DNA of 64,000 nucleotides from Lacisediminihabitans changchengi (GCF_016634425.1 NZ_JAEPES010000004.1:410925-474924), one strand, 5' to 3'; counted from the stretch's first letter, positions 8,308 through 17,347 are shown. Translations and numbers: made by a program. The notes: generated by a model from the letters alone, not told the origin.

Positions 8308-9282
8308 CTAGCCGGTCGCGGCGACGCTTCCGGTCAGCGGCTCTGCCGAGGCGCGGTTCACGAAGCAGAAGTAGTCGTGCTGACCCTCGGCCCACTCGGC
8401 GTCGGTCGCCGCGTATGAGGCCTGCACCTGAATGTTCGCGTATGCCCCGGCCGCGGCGAGATTGACGACCGTCGGCGAGCCGCAGAGCAGGTTGATCTGG
8501 GCCTGGAGGGCCGGCACTCCCGGGTAGGCGGCAGGGGCGTCCGGGAATGTTCCGCGGAAGATCATCTGCGCGGGATGCGGCGCCGCGCAGTCCACCACGG
8601 TAAAGGTCTCGGCCCAGACGGAGGTGAAGGGATCGACACACTCTCCCCCGCGTAGCTCGTTCCACTTGTGCGGTCCGGCGGCCGCAGGACCGGTCACGAC
8701 CGGGGCCGCAGTCGGGGTGGGCGTGGGTGTCGGCGTGGGCGTCGGGCTCGCGGTCGGGGTCTTCGTCGGGGCTGCGACCGGTGTCGCCGCTGACGACAGG
8801 CGCGTGCCGAGATAGAACAGGCCGATGAGAAGCAGCACGGCGACGAGCGCCGCGCCGATCAAGATCAGGATGTGCGGGTTGCGCCACATCGGCGCGTGGC
8901 CGTCCCCGGCCTGGCGGCTCGGCTCGGCAGGCGCAGCGTCTTCGACGGGCGCCGGAATCGCAACCGTGCTCGCTGTGGTGGGCGCGGTGGCAGGCGAGCC
9001 GATCGGCGGGAAGAACTCGAGCGGAACGGTCTCGCCGCTCGGGCCGGGTGGCGTCTCCCACGGGAAGATGACCCGGGGTGGCCCTTCGACAGGCTCAGGG
9101 ACCGTGGGCTCAGGTATCGATGGGGCCGCTGGCGCACCGAAGCCCCAGTCGAAGGCCGCGGGCTCGGGAGAAGCAGGCACCCCCTCGTGCGACGGCTCAT
9201 CCGACCCGAACTGGCGGGCGAACCAGGCCTGCGGATCAGTGTCGTTCAGACCGTTCGAGTCGTCGTCGTCTCGCCCGGTCAT
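8308..9282 (-). CDS. Septum-formation-domain membrane protein
   Basis: This 324-residue protein has a Pro/Ala-rich cytoplasmic N-terminus (about residues 1-130), one membrane helix (HILILIGAALVAVLLLIGLF), a threonine-proline linker with an uninterrupted TPTPTPTPTPT run, and an extracellular domain with four cysteines (GGECVDPF, VVDCAAPH, NLLCGSP, YFCFVNR). The domain resembles the actinobacterial Septum_form family, whose molecular role is poorly defined. The stretch VPEPVEGP in the N-terminus is encoded by a REP-like repeat. It lies 24 bases downstream of pyrE on the same strand and may be co-transcribed with it. Confidence 0.8.
   Translation of the reverse strand: MTGRDDDDSNGLNDTDPQAWFARQFGSDEPSHEGVPASPEPAAFDWGFGAPAAPSIPEPTVPEPVEGPPRVIFPWETPPGPSGETVPLEFFPPIGSPATAPTTASTVAIPAPVEDAAPAEPSRQAGDGHAPMWRNPHILILIGAALVAVLLLIGLFYLGTRLSSAATPVAAPTKTPTASPTPTPTPTPTPTAAPVVTGPAAAGPHKWNELRGGECVDPFTSVWAETFTVVDCAAPHPAQMIFRGTFPDAPAAYPGVPALQAQINLLCGSPTVVNLAAAGAYANIQVQASYAATDAEWAEGQHDYFCFVNRASAEPLTGSVAATG
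9083..9101. repeat. REP-like CCCTTCGACAGGCTCAGGG element inside a coding region
   Basis: CCCTTCGACAGGCTCAGGG is an imperfect palindrome that I recognise as an interspersed repeat found in many actinobacterial and alphaproteobacterial genomes. Here it is translated in frame as PEPVEG within the disordered N-terminus of the septum-formation-like protein. The other frames give the equally recognisable RQAQGP and LSLSKG strings. Confidence 0.7.
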
Positions 9283-9306
9283 CGCCGTCGTCCGACCGCT
9301 CGAAGG

Positions 9307-9873
9307 TCAGCCACGAAGTCCCAGGTCGTCCAGACCGATCGCGGCGAAGTACGGGTAGCCCGCCGCCTCGATCTTCTCGCGCGCACCGGTGTCGCGGTCC
9401 ACGACGACGGCGACGCCGGCGATGATTGCGCCGACCTTCTCGAGCGCCGCGATCGCGGCGAGAGGCGATCCACCGGTGGTGGAGGTGTCTTCGAGCACGA
9501 TGACACGCTTGCCTGCGAGCTCCGGTCCCTCGACCTGGCGACCGCGGCCGTGGTCTTTCGGCTCCTTGCGAACAACGAAGGCGTCGTAGGCCGCGCCGCG
9601 GGCGGCACCCTGGTGCAAAATGGCGGTCGCGACCGGGTCGGCGCCCATGGTCATGCCGCCGACGGCCACGACATCCGGCACCTCTGCGATGAGGTCGAGC
9701 ATGACCTGCCCGATGAGCGGGGCGACGCGATGGTCGAGGCTCACCTTGCGCAGGTCGACGTAATAGGTCGCCTTCTTGCCGCTGGTGAGGGTGAAGTCCC
9801 CGTGGAACACCGCGTCAGATGAGATGTAGTCGATGAGCTTCTGGCGGACGGATGCTGGGGTATCTTCAGGCAC
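9307..9873 (-). CDS. pyrE: Orotate phosphoribosyltransferase
   Basis: This enzyme converts orotate and PRPP to OMP in pyrimidine synthesis. The 188-residue protein shows GDFTLTSGKKATYYVDLR near the N-terminus (substrate loop), VGGMTMGADP, and the PRPP-binding signature VIVLEDTSTTGGS. The start is the GTG at 9873, followed by PEDTPASVRQKL; the reading frame stays open far upstream, but that extension is antisense to the exonuclease gene. It is divergent from exonuclease III and lies 24 bases before the septum-formation-like gene. Confidence 0.96.
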   Translation of the reverse strand: MPEDTPASVRQKLIDYISSDAVFHGDFTLTSGKKATYYVDLRKVSLDHRVAPLIGQVMLDLIAEVPDVVAVGGMTMGADPVATAILHQGAARGAAYDAFVVRKEPKDHGRGRQVEGPELAGKRVIVLEDTSTTGGSPLAAIAALEKVGAIIAGVAVVVDRDTGAREKIEAAGYPYFAAIGLDDLGLRG

Positions 9874-9936
9874 GGATTCACTGTAGCCGAGGGCCTGTGG
9901 CCGCATCCGTCTGGCGGAGTGACTACCGTTGACCGC

Positions 9937-10770
9937 ATGCGCGTCGCCACCTGGAATGTGAACTCCATCCGTACCCGTGTCGGCAGGGTCGTCGACTGGT
10001 TGGGGCGAGCCGACATCGACGTTCTCGCCATGCAGGAGCTGAAGTGCAAAGAGAACCAGTTTCCGTTCGACGCCTTCGAGGCCGCCGGGTATGAGGTGCA
10101 GATGCACGGCCTCAACCAGTGGAACGGCGTCGGGTTCGCCAGCCGCCTCCCGATGGAAGAGGTGACCGTCGGCTTCCCCTCCGCCCCCGGTTTCGGCAAA
10201 CCGAGTGAGGATGGCGCGCTGCCGCTCGAAGCGCGCTCGATGGGTGTCACCGTCGACGGCGTGCGGCTCTGGAGCCTCTACGTGCCCAACGGGCGCGCAC
10301 TCGGCGACCCGCACTACGCCTACAAGTTGGACTGGCTCGCGAAACTCGCCTCCGACACGAAGACCTGGATGACGCAACATCCGTCCACCCCCCTCGCGCT
10401 TATGGGCGACTGGAACATCGCCCCCCTTGACACGGATGTCTGGCCCACCTGGGACTTCGCGAACAACACCCACACCTCGGCTCCGGAGCGCGCGGCCCTC
10501 GCCGAATTCACCACGATCGGGCTCACGGATGTCGTGCGTCCGCTGGTTCCCGAGGGGTACACCTTCTGGGATTACCAGCAGCTGCGATTCCCTCGCAACG
10601 AGGGCATGCGGATCGACTTCATCCTGGCCTCGACGCATTTCGCCGACCTCGTGACCGGCGCCGAGATCGTTCGAGAAGAGCGCAAGGGCGATGGCCCGAG
10701 CGATCACGTCCCGGTCGTCGTCGACCTCGACGTGGCCGTCGATGACGACGACCGCCCGATGATTTTCTAG
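9937..10770 (+). CDS. xth: Exodeoxyribonuclease III / AP endonuclease
   Basis: This is a base-excision repair nuclease of the exonuclease-endonuclease-phosphatase fold that cuts at abasic sites and has 3' exonuclease activity. The 277-residue protein begins MRVATWNVNSIRTR, the family start with its active-site Asn, and continues with the metal-binding glutamate in MQELKCK, the catalytic GDWNIAPLDTD, IDFIL and the C-terminal SDHVPV histidine. I preferred the ATG at 9937 over an upstream in-frame GTG because the family starts exactly here. It is divergent from pyrE, with about 60 bases between starts. Confidence 0.95.
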   Translation: MRVATWNVNSIRTRVGRVVDWLGRADIDVLAMQELKCKENQFPFDAFEAAGYEVQMHGLNQWNGVGFASRLPMEEVTVGFPSAPGFGKPSEDGALPLEARSMGVTVDGVRLWSLYVPNGRALGDPHYAYKLDWLAKLASDTKTWMTQHPSTPLALMGDWNIAPLDTDVWPTWDFANNTHTSAPERAALAEFTTIGLTDVVRPLVPEGYTFWDYQQLRFPRNEGMRIDFILASTHFADLVTGAEIVREERKGDGPSDHVPVVVDLDVAVDDDDRPMIF

Positions 10771-10824
10771 CCACCCACAGCGGCTGCCGACCTCGAAACA
10801 CGGGACGCGGGTACATTTCTGCAC

Positions 10825-11535
10825 ATGTCCGATATACCTGAACAGGAAGTGCCGCAGGCGGAGTCTTTCGCCACGAGCAGTATCGTGACCACGGTTTTCG
10901 ACTCGATCTTGGCCGATGTGCATGAGGGGCGGCTGCTGCCGGGAACTCGCATCAGCGACTCCGACCTAGCTGAGAAGCTCGGGGTCTCTCGCACCCCGGT
11001 GCGTGAGGCACTTCAGCGCCTGCGCGAGATCGGCATCATCGAGGCCTCCGCTAGCCGGTTCACCCGCATATCGATCATCAGTCCGCAACAGACCGCCGAC
11101 GCGATGGTCGTCTGGGTCGCGCTGTACGGAGCGCTGGTTTCGGAGGTCATCTCGCGCGTACCGCCGGAGATGGTGCTGGCGATGCGCGCCGACCACGACC
11201 GGTTCGTCGAGCACCTGATGAACCCCGATCCGCAGAAGCTAGCGACCGCCAATGCCGACTTCTTCGCTCACTTCGTCACCTTGTCCACCAATCCGGCGCT
11301 GCAGCGCGGGATCACCTCGGTGGTGCACCAGATCCGGCTGGGCAGCCTCCACCTTCCCGATTACATCGATTTGCGCGCGCTCAGCGTTGCCCAGGACCTG
11401 CTGGTGCATGCCGCCCGCGATCATGATCGCGCCGCCGCTCTCGGATCGATGCGCATGCTCGGGCTGATCGAGATTCCCGTCGAGGATTCGGAGCAGGCGG
11501 ACGCCAACGACAAAGTGGTGCGGACAGAATTCTGA
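10825..11535 (+). CDS. GntR-family regulator (FadR/FCD type)
   Basis: This 236-residue regulator has an N-terminal winged helix-turn-helix spanning about residues 20-80 (GTRISDSDLAEKLGVSRTPV followed by REALQRLREIGII), the diagnostic GntR pattern. An all-helical effector domain of the FCD class follows, with metal or ligand His residues in ANADFFAHFVTLS and HAARDHDRAA. Such proteins usually respond to carboxylic or amino acids. It follows the exonuclease gene on the same strand after 54 bases. The target is unknown; the gene on its 3' side (an alpha/beta hydrolase) is separated by 260 bases and need not be regulated by it. Confidence 0.92.
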   Translation: MSDIPEQEVPQAESFATSSIVTTVFDSILADVHEGRLLPGTRISDSDLAEKLGVSRTPVREALQRLREIGIIEASASRFTRISIISPQQTADAMVVWVALYGALVSEVISRVPPEMVLAMRADHDRFVEHLMNPDPQKLATANADFFAHFVTLSTNPALQRGITSVVHQIRLGSLHLPDYIDLRALSVAQDLLVHAARDHDRAAALGSMRMLGLIEIPVEDSEQADANDKVVRTEF

Positions 11536-11710
11536 GTCACCCCCACATTTGGGGCCAAGTGTCCCCCACAATGCGGACCAATATACTGGTAGCTTCGATG
11601 TGAAGGCATAGAGATGGTGGAACGTCGAAGTGCCGGCCCGAACGGTTGACGCAGTTACCCCGCTTGAAAACCCCCGCAGATCGAGCGCTGTGAACGCCAC
11701 ACACGAGCCA

Positions 11711-11764
11711 TGACGTCACATACCCAGACGTCAGCAGTGGATCGGCCTCCCCGAGGGCCGGTCC
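11711..11764. promoter_or_regulatory. GACGTCA boxes and GC hairpin before the alpha/beta hydrolase
   Basis: The intergenic stretch between the GntR and hydrolase genes holds no gene. It contains the perfect palindrome TGACGTCA (11711-11718), a second AGACGTCA box (11726-11733), and then a hairpin with arms GGATCGGCC (11739-11747) and GGCCGGTCC (11756-11764) with one wobble pair. The paired boxes could be an operator for the hydrolase gene, and the hairpin could be a terminator for the GntR gene; no poly-T follows it. Confidence 0.35.
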
Positions 11765-11795
11765 GCTGGCTTAGTTAAGGGGTAGTTTCGACGAC

Positions 11796-12611
11796 ATGCC
11801 AGAACTCGAGGTCGCCGGCGCGACGTTGTACTACGAGACCGAGGGCCGCGTCTCCGACCCGGCTCTGCTGCTCATCCACGCTGGTCTCGCCAGCTTGCGG
11901 ATGTGGGACCCCTTGGTTCCCGAGCTCGCGACCGACCACTACGTCATCCGCTACGACACCAGGGGCTACGGCAGCACGGTATCGACGGAGGCCGCGTACT
12001 CTAACCGCACCGATGCCATCGATCTGCTCGACCACCTCGGCATCGTGCGGGTGACCGTGATCGGATGCTCGCGCGGCGGCTCGATCGGCATCGACCTGGC
12101 CCTGGAATACCCCGATCGCATCGTGGGGCTGGTCACGATCGGCTCGGCGCCCGGAGGCTGTCCGCCACCGCAGCTCAGCGCCCGGGAAGACGAACTGTTC
12201 GCCGCGATCAGTGCCGCCTTCGAGGAGGGCGACCTCGAGCGTGCCCACGACCTGGAAGTGGAGGCGTGGGCTTTCGGCCCCTCCCGAACTCCGGCCGACG
12301 TTGCTCCGTCGTTCGCCGCCACTGCATACGCCCTGCACCGGGCGAACCTGGCGCGCGCCGACGAAAACCCGCGCGCGATCCCACTCGATCCTCCCGCTTT
12401 CGGTCGGCTCGATGCGCTCGACCTGCCCGCGCTGATTATGGTGGGCGACCTCGACATCGGCGCCGAGCTGCGTCACTACGACTACCTCCTCGACGCGATC
12501 CCCGGTGCCGATGGTTGCCAGTTCGCCGGTGCCGCACATCTTCCGAGCGTGGAATATCCGGACGAGTTCGAGGCCGTGGTGCGCGGCTGGCTGGCCGACA
12601 AGCGACTCTGA
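11796..12611 (+). CDS. Alpha/beta-fold hydrolase
   Basis: This 271-residue cytoplasmic hydrolase has the oxyanion region LLLIHAGLAS, the strand YDTRGYGST, and the nucleophile elbow VIGCSRGGS, giving Ser as nucleophile. The acid is probably in MVGDLDIG and the catalytic His in GAAHLPSVEYP close to the C-terminus. This is the arrangement of esterases, lactonases and haloperoxidase-like hydrolases; the substrate is not predictable. It stands alone between the GntR gene and the DUF6421-like gene. Confidence 0.9.
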   Translation: MPELEVAGATLYYETEGRVSDPALLLIHAGLASLRMWDPLVPELATDHYVIRYDTRGYGSTVSTEAAYSNRTDAIDLLDHLGIVRVTVIGCSRGGSIGIDLALEYPDRIVGLVTIGSAPGGCPPPQLSAREDELFAAISAAFEEGDLERAHDLEVEAWAFGPSRTPADVAPSFAATAYALHRANLARADENPRAIPLDPPAFGRLDALDLPALIMVGDLDIGAELRHYDYLLDAIPGADGCQFAGAAHLPSVEYPDEFEAVVRGWLADKRL

Positions 12612-12763
12612 GTCGACATCCGCCCTACCCACGATTGTGCGCGCATTGCAGCGCATTCGACGAAAACCTGCGTCTAGGGCAAAGAAACGCTCAAGACCCT
12701 TCGGTTAGCCTGGATTCCTCACAACTTTTGTGACCCACCACGTCTGGAATCGGAGGTCGAACC

Positions 12764-14182
12764 ATGAGCATCGCTGAAACACCAGTAGACGCAATCGTCG
12801 GGGAGCCCGAGGTTCTGGAAGACGCCCCGACTCTCGAAGACCTGGTTCTGGAAGACACGGCCTTGGAGAACACGGCGCAATGGCAGGCCATCAAGTCCGC
12901 CGCGGTCGCCCTGCAAGAGCTGCAGGCGAAGGATGGCAGCATCCCGAACGCCGCTGACCACGCCGCCGCCCGCGAGCACACCGCCACCATCGCACGCACC
13001 GTTCTCTCCTTCACGGTGGCCCTCCCCCACGACGTGGCCTACCTCCAGGCACTCAGCCTTGACTTCGCGCGCTGGGCCGATGAGGACTTCGGCGTGCCGG
13101 ACTTCTACGACTCGCTCATGGCATTCCAGCCACAGCTCGATCGCATCGACGGCCTGCGCCACCTCGTCGTCTTCCCGATGCTGACCCAGAACGGCAGCAC
13201 CAGCCGCCTGGTCGAGGCCGTGCTGATCGAGGTGCTCTGGCCGGAGTTCGTCTCCGAGCTCGAGGCCGGCGACTACGCGAACGCACTTTTCGTGCCGATC
13301 CGCTTCATCGACTTCACCCCTGGCTACGACACCAACTCGGCCGTGCTGTTCCCCGAAACTGTGGCGATGCGCGAGATCCCGACCTTCACCTGGGGAGCGA
13401 TCTTCGCCGATCGCGAGGCCGCACGGTTCCGCCGGGTCGTGCGCGCGGCATCCGAGATCACGAAGCTCGAGCTTCCCGCCGACGCAGCCCGGCTGCTCGA
13501 CGACCAGCGCCTCACCGAAGAGACCTTCGTGATGTGGGACCTCATCCACGACCGCACGCACATGCGCGGTGACCTGCCCTTCGATCCGTTCATGATCAAG
13601 CAGCGGATGCCGTTCTTCCTCTATTCGCTTGAGGAGCTTCGCTGCGACCTCACCGCCTTCCGCGAAGCGGTCACGATCGAACACGCCGAGCAAACGGATG
13701 CCGTCACCCGCGACCGCGCCAGGCTGGTTCAGTACGCGGTGATCTTCGATCGCATCTTCCGCTTCGCCATCACCGGGTCCCGCGTGCGCAACTACGACGG
13801 CCTCGGCGGTCAGCTGCTGTTCGCCTGGCTGCATCAGCACCACGTGCTGCACTGGACCGACACCCGGCTCACCATCGATTGGGACGAGGTGCCGGAGGTG
13901 GTCATCGCGCTCGGGCGCGAAATCGAGGAGCTGTACTGGCGCTCGATCGACCGGCCGAAGACCGCGCACTGGCTCGCCGCCTACGACCTGGTGTCGGCGA
14001 CGGTGACCCCGCACCCCGCGTCGAACTGGGCGAAGCGCGAGCTGCCGTTGGACGGCCCGCCGAAGGGCTTCACCGACGCCGTGCTCGACGACGAATTTCC
14101 GCTCTCGATGTTCTACGAGGCCCTCTCCAAGAAGATGGCCGGCGTGATCGAGTCGACCGAAGGCATCACCGCGCGCGGCTGA
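12764..14182 (+). CDS. DUF6421-like conserved protein with putative metal site
   Basis: This 472-residue soluble protein has no signal peptide or membrane helix. It resembles the actinobacterial family named DUF6421, of unknown function. The N-terminus has repeated acidic units (VLEDAPTLEDLVLEDTALEN). The strongest conserved-looking block is residues 258-300: HDRTHMRGDLPFDPFMIKQR followed by LYSLEELRCDLTAF. His262, His266 and Glu290/291 are spaced like a zincin motif (HxxxH plus a distal Glu in an EExRxD helix), reminiscent of M49 dipeptidyl peptidases. A metal-dependent hydrolase is therefore possible, but this is inference. The family name is from memory. Confidence 0.75.
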   Translation: MSIAETPVDAIVGEPEVLEDAPTLEDLVLEDTALENTAQWQAIKSAAVALQELQAKDGSIPNAADHAAAREHTATIARTVLSFTVALPHDVAYLQALSLDFARWADEDFGVPDFYDSLMAFQPQLDRIDGLRHLVVFPMLTQNGSTSRLVEAVLIEVLWPEFVSELEAGDYANALFVPIRFIDFTPGYDTNSAVLFPETVAMREIPTFTWGAIFADREAARFRRVVRAASEITKLELPADAARLLDDQRLTEETFVMWDLIHDRTHMRGDLPFDPFMIKQRMPFFLYSLEELRCDLTAFREAVTIEHAEQTDAVTRDRARLVQYAVIFDRIFRFAITGSRVRNYDGLGGQLLFAWLHQHHVLHWTDTRLTIDWDEVPEVVIALGREIEELYWRSIDRPKTAHWLAAYDLVSATVTPHPASNWAKRELPLDGPPKGFTDAVLDDEFPLSMFYEALSKKMAGVIESTEGITARG

Positions 14183-14245
14183 CGCGCGCGGGTTCCTCTC
14201 TTCCGGGTCCGTCTGTACGGTGGATCGGGACGAGAGGGAGCATCG

Positions 14246-15127
14246 ATGCTGCAGGTCCACCGCGTGTCCAGGAGGTTCGGCGAGCGTCGGGCCCTCGACG
14301 ATGTGAGTTTCACGGTGGGGGGCGGCCGCATCACCGGCTTCGTCGGCGCCAACGGAGCCGGCAAGACGACGGCGATGCGGATCATCCTCGGCGTGCTCAC
14401 CCCCGACTCCGGCACGGTGACCGTCGATGGACGCCCGATCGACGCCGACGACCGGCACGCCATCGGCTACATGCCCGAAGAGCGCGGTCTCTACCCGAAG
14501 ATGAAGGTTGCCGAGCAGGTCGCCTACCTCGGCAGGCTGCACGGGATGTCGAAGAAAGCCGCAGAGGACAGCACGTCACGCCTGCTCGACCGCCTCGCCA
14601 TTGCCGAGCGCGCGAACGACGCCGTCGAAACACTGTCGCTCGGCAACCAGCAGCGCGCCCAGATCGCCGCCGCGCTGGTGCACGAACCGACGGCCTTGGT
14701 ACTTGACGAGCCGTTCTCCGGGCTCGACCCGATCGGCGTCGAAACGGTGCTCTCCGTGCTGCGGGATGCGGCGGCAGGCGGCGCACCCGTGCTGTTCTCC
14801 AGTCATCAGCTCGATGTCGTCGAGCGGCTCTGCGACGATCTGGTCATCATCGCCGACGGCCAGGTGCGTGCGGCCGGATCGCGCGACCAGCTCCGCGCAG
14901 AGCACGGCGGCGACAGCTGGCAGCTCAGCACGCCGGGCGACCTGAGCTGGGTGGCGTCGGTGAGCGGGGTGACGGGAGTCGAAGCCGCGGGTGACGGGGT
15001 GCTGTTTCACGCGGACGCCTCCACCGCGCAGAACGTAGTGAGGCGAGCCGTGGAGGCCGGGCCCGTGACGAGCTTCGGGCCGCAGCATCCGTCGCTCGCC
15101 CAGATCTTCGCGGAGGTGGTGAAGTGA
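14246..15127 (+). CDS. ABC transporter ATP-binding protein (NatA/CcmA type)
   Basis: This 293-residue ATPase energises an ABC-2 exporter. Walker A is GANGAGKTT (residues 34-42), the signature is the variant LSLGNQQR, Walker B is ALVLDEPFSGLDP, and the H-switch lies in FSSHQLDVVE. The C-terminal 70 residues form the extra domain typical of NatA-like proteins. It overlaps the permease gene by four bases (GTGA). NatAB-type systems move sodium ions or small toxic compounds outward; the substrate here is unknown. Confidence 0.95.
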   Translation: MLQVHRVSRRFGERRALDDVSFTVGGGRITGFVGANGAGKTTAMRIILGVLTPDSGTVTVDGRPIDADDRHAIGYMPEERGLYPKMKVAEQVAYLGRLHGMSKKAAEDSTSRLLDRLAIAERANDAVETLSLGNQQRAQIAAALVHEPTALVLDEPFSGLDPIGVETVLSVLRDAAAGGAPVLFSSHQLDVVERLCDDLVIIADGQVRAAGSRDQLRAEHGGDSWQLSTPGDLSWVASVSGVTGVEAAGDGVLFHADASTAQNVVRRAVEAGPVTSFGPQHPSLAQIFAEVVK

Positions 15128-16206
15128 CCGCCCGCAGCATTCCCTCCGCGGCATGGCTGGTCGCTCGGCGCGAGGTGACCATGCGTCTGCGCAGCAAGGC
15201 CTTCCTGATCTCGACCGGCATTCTGTTGTTGGCCGTGCTCGCGGGAATCGTGATCGGCGGCATCGCGAGTGCGACGGCCTCCGACCCCAAGGTCGCGGCC
15301 GTCGGAACGGCCCAGGCCGCCGCCGATCGCGCTACCGGACTAGTGGTGCGGCACGTCGACAGCGTGGCCGAAGCACGATCGCTCGTGAAGAAGGGAACCG
15401 TGGACGCCGCCCTCGTGCCCTCGACGAAGACGCCGCTCGGCTACGAGGTGATCGGCGACAGCTCGCCGCCCGAGGCGGTGATCGCGAAGCTCAGCATCTC
15501 TCCGCCCGTCACTCTGCTCGACCCGCCCAGCCAGAACGGGCTGCTCACCTACCTCGTGGCGCTCGGCTTCGGACTGGTGTTCTTCGTCTCGTCGATCACG
15601 TTTGGCAGCACCATCGCGCAGAGCGTGATCGAAGAGAAGCAGACGCGGGTGGTCGAGATTTTGATGACCGCCATCCCGGTGCGGGCGCTGCTCGCCGGCA
15701 AGGTTCTGGGCAACAGCATCCTCGCCTTCGCGCAGATCGCGGCGATCGCCGTGCTCACCGTCGGCGGTTTGCTGATCACGGGGCAGACCTCGGTGATCGG
15801 GCTTATCGGGCCGGCACTGATCTGGTTCGTCGTCTTCTTCGCGCTCGGCTTCGTGCTGCTTGCCGCGCTCTTCTCGGCCGCTGCCTCGCTGGTCTCGCGG
15901 CAGGAGGACGCGGCATCCGTCACTACCCCGCTGACGATGCTGGTGATGGTGCCGTATCTGTTGGTGATCCTGTTCAACGACAACGCTCTCGTGCTGGGGA
16001 TCATGTCGTACGTGCCGTTCAGCGCTCCGGTGGGAATGCCGATGCGGATCTTCCTCGGGACCGCGCAGTGGTGGGAGCCGATTTTGTCCCTGGTGATCCT
16101 GCTGGTGTCGACGCTGCTGGTGATCATCCTCGGCGCCCGGATCTACTCGAACTCGCTGCTGCGTATGGGCGGACGGGTGAAGCTGAAGGAGGCGTTGGCG
16201 CGGTAG
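15124..16206 (+). CDS. ABC-2 type permease (NatB-like)
   Basis: This 360-residue permease starts with a GTG inside the ATPase stop. It has an N-terminal helix (LISTGILLLAVLAGIVIGGI), a roughly 130-residue extracellular segment, then five or six membrane helices, the layout of the NatB/YhaP branch of ABC-2 permeases. SVIEEKQTRVVEILMTAIPV, the cytoplasmic coupling segment with its ExxRVxEIL pattern, is diagnostic. With the preceding ATPase it forms a complete exporter. Confidence 0.94.
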   Translation: MTARSIPSAAWLVARREVTMRLRSKAFLISTGILLLAVLAGIVIGGIASATASDPKVAAVGTAQAAADRATGLVVRHVDSVAEARSLVKKGTVDAALVPSTKTPLGYEVIGDSSPPEAVIAKLSISPPVTLLDPPSQNGLLTYLVALGFGLVFFVSSITFGSTIAQSVIEEKQTRVVEILMTAIPVRALLAGKVLGNSILAFAQIAAIAVLTVGGLLITGQTSVIGLIGPALIWFVVFFALGFVLLAALFSAAASLVSRQEDAASVTTPLTMLVMVPYLLVILFNDNALVLGIMSYVPFSAPVGMPMRIFLGTAQWWEPILSLVILLVSTLLVIILGARIYSNSLLRMGGRVKLKEALAR

Positions 16207-16268
16207 GGCGGTGCGGGATCCGCATCCTGGTTGGGCCCGTCAACATGATGAGATCGCCGAATCGTCGC

Positions 16269-16312
16269 TCAACAGGACGGATTCGGGAGTTTTGCCCGCC
16301 GCATCCTGTTGA
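16269..16312. repeat. Inverted repeat downstream of the NatAB-like operon
   Basis: TCAACAGGA (16269-16277) and TCCTGTTGA (16304-16312) form a 9-base inverted repeat around 26 bases. It lies between the exporter operon and a small minus-strand gene. GCATCCTG and GGATGCG strings recur nearby, so this may be part of a larger decayed repeat. It could act as a bidirectional terminator, but no T-run is present. Confidence 0.45.
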
Positions 16313-16327
16313 CGGATGCGTCGCCGT

Positions 16328-16549
16328 TTAGTGGCGCAGAGCGCGCAGAGCCTCGTCGAAGTCCGGGCCGAACGACGCCTCGAAGGGCTCCCCCGACTCG
16401 TGCAGTTCTCCGTCGAGCACCTGGCCGAGGCGGATCTCGTAGCGCGAGTCGGTGCCGGTCGGGCAGACCCGGGCGACGAGCTGGTAGCCGACCTCGATGT
16501 CGACAGGCCAGACCTGATCGACCTGCGCGTGTGTCTGCGAAATGTTCAC
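16328..16549 (-). CDS. Small conserved-looking protein of unknown function
   Basis: About 73 residues are encoded from a GTG start (MNISQTHAQVDQVWPVDIEV...), soluble and acidic, ending FGPDFDEALRALRH. I do not recognise a family. The reading frame continues 38 codons further upstream, to an ATG at 16663, but that part is more AT-rich and overlaps the remains of the broken SDR gene. I therefore prefer the internal GTG, and the true start is uncertain. It converges on the ABC exporter operon. Confidence 0.5.
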   Translation of the reverse strand: MNISQTHAQVDQVWPVDIEVGYQLVARVCPTGTDSRYEIRLGQVLDGELHESGEPFEASFGPDFDEALRALRH

Positions 16550-16666
16550 CCCACCAACATTATCTATGCGGCGAGATTTTCTCGACTCGGAATCGACGAT
16601 TCGTCCAGGCAATTCCTCCAATATCGCCCGAAACCATGGATATTCGAGCAGGATGCTGGACATTCT

Positions 16667-17289
16667 TCACGTTGACTTAGTTCGGTCGTGCACTGAGCGG
16701 GCAGCTCGCGCGGCTCGCCGGAGAGCCGCGGCCCAGTCGGTGTCGAATCCACCGGGCTCGACGGGGGTGACTGTGATGCCGAAGCCAGCGACCTCTTGGG
16801 CAAGCGACTCGGTGAGACCCTCGAGCGCCCACGTGGATGCATGGTAGCCACCGGGGTTCGGGAAGGCCGCGACGCCGCCGATTGTCGACACCTGGATGAT
16901 GTGTGCCCCGAGGCCTGCTCCCGCATGATCGGCAGCACGGCCTGCGTGGCATTGACCACGCCGAACAGGTTGGTCTCGAGCTGGTCGCGCAGCTGCTCCG
17001 GCGTGATCTCCTCGACAGTGCCGAAGAGGCCATATCCCGCGTTATTGACGACGATGTCAATCTGCCCGAACGTGTCGTGCGCTGTCTTCACCGCGCCGAA
17101 AGCCTGCTCGCGGTTGGTGACATCGAGCTGGATCGGCCGGACGGCGTCGCCGTACTTCTCCACCAGGTCATCCAGCGCCGACATATTACGTGCTGTGGCG
17201 GCGACCTTGTCACCGCGGTCGAGGGCGGCAACAACAAACTCGCGCCCGAAGCCCTTCGACGTTCCTGTGACAAACCAAACCTTGCTCAT
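16667..17289 (-). pseudogene. Frameshifted short-chain dehydrogenase/reductase
   Basis: The first 130 codons encode a normal classical SDR start: VTGTSKGFGREF (NAD(P)-binding TGxxxGxG), LDVTNREQ, and IVVNNAGYG (the NAG motif). Near 16899-16906 the frame breaks at a GTGTG dinucleotide run. The rest of the protein, VSTIGGVAAFPNPGGYHAS then WALEGLTESLAQEVAG, continues in another frame and includes the catalytic Ser and Tyr; the active-site YxxxK reads YHASTWA, with the Lys changed to Thr. The second frame stops early, at about 206 codons where about 280 are usual. It is divergent from a TetR gene that is frameshifted as well. Confidence 0.88.
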
Positions 17290-17347
17290 GATAGAAATCT
17301 CCCTCTCTGAGCTTCACCTGAAGCGCCAGATTTGCTGAAGGTCATAA

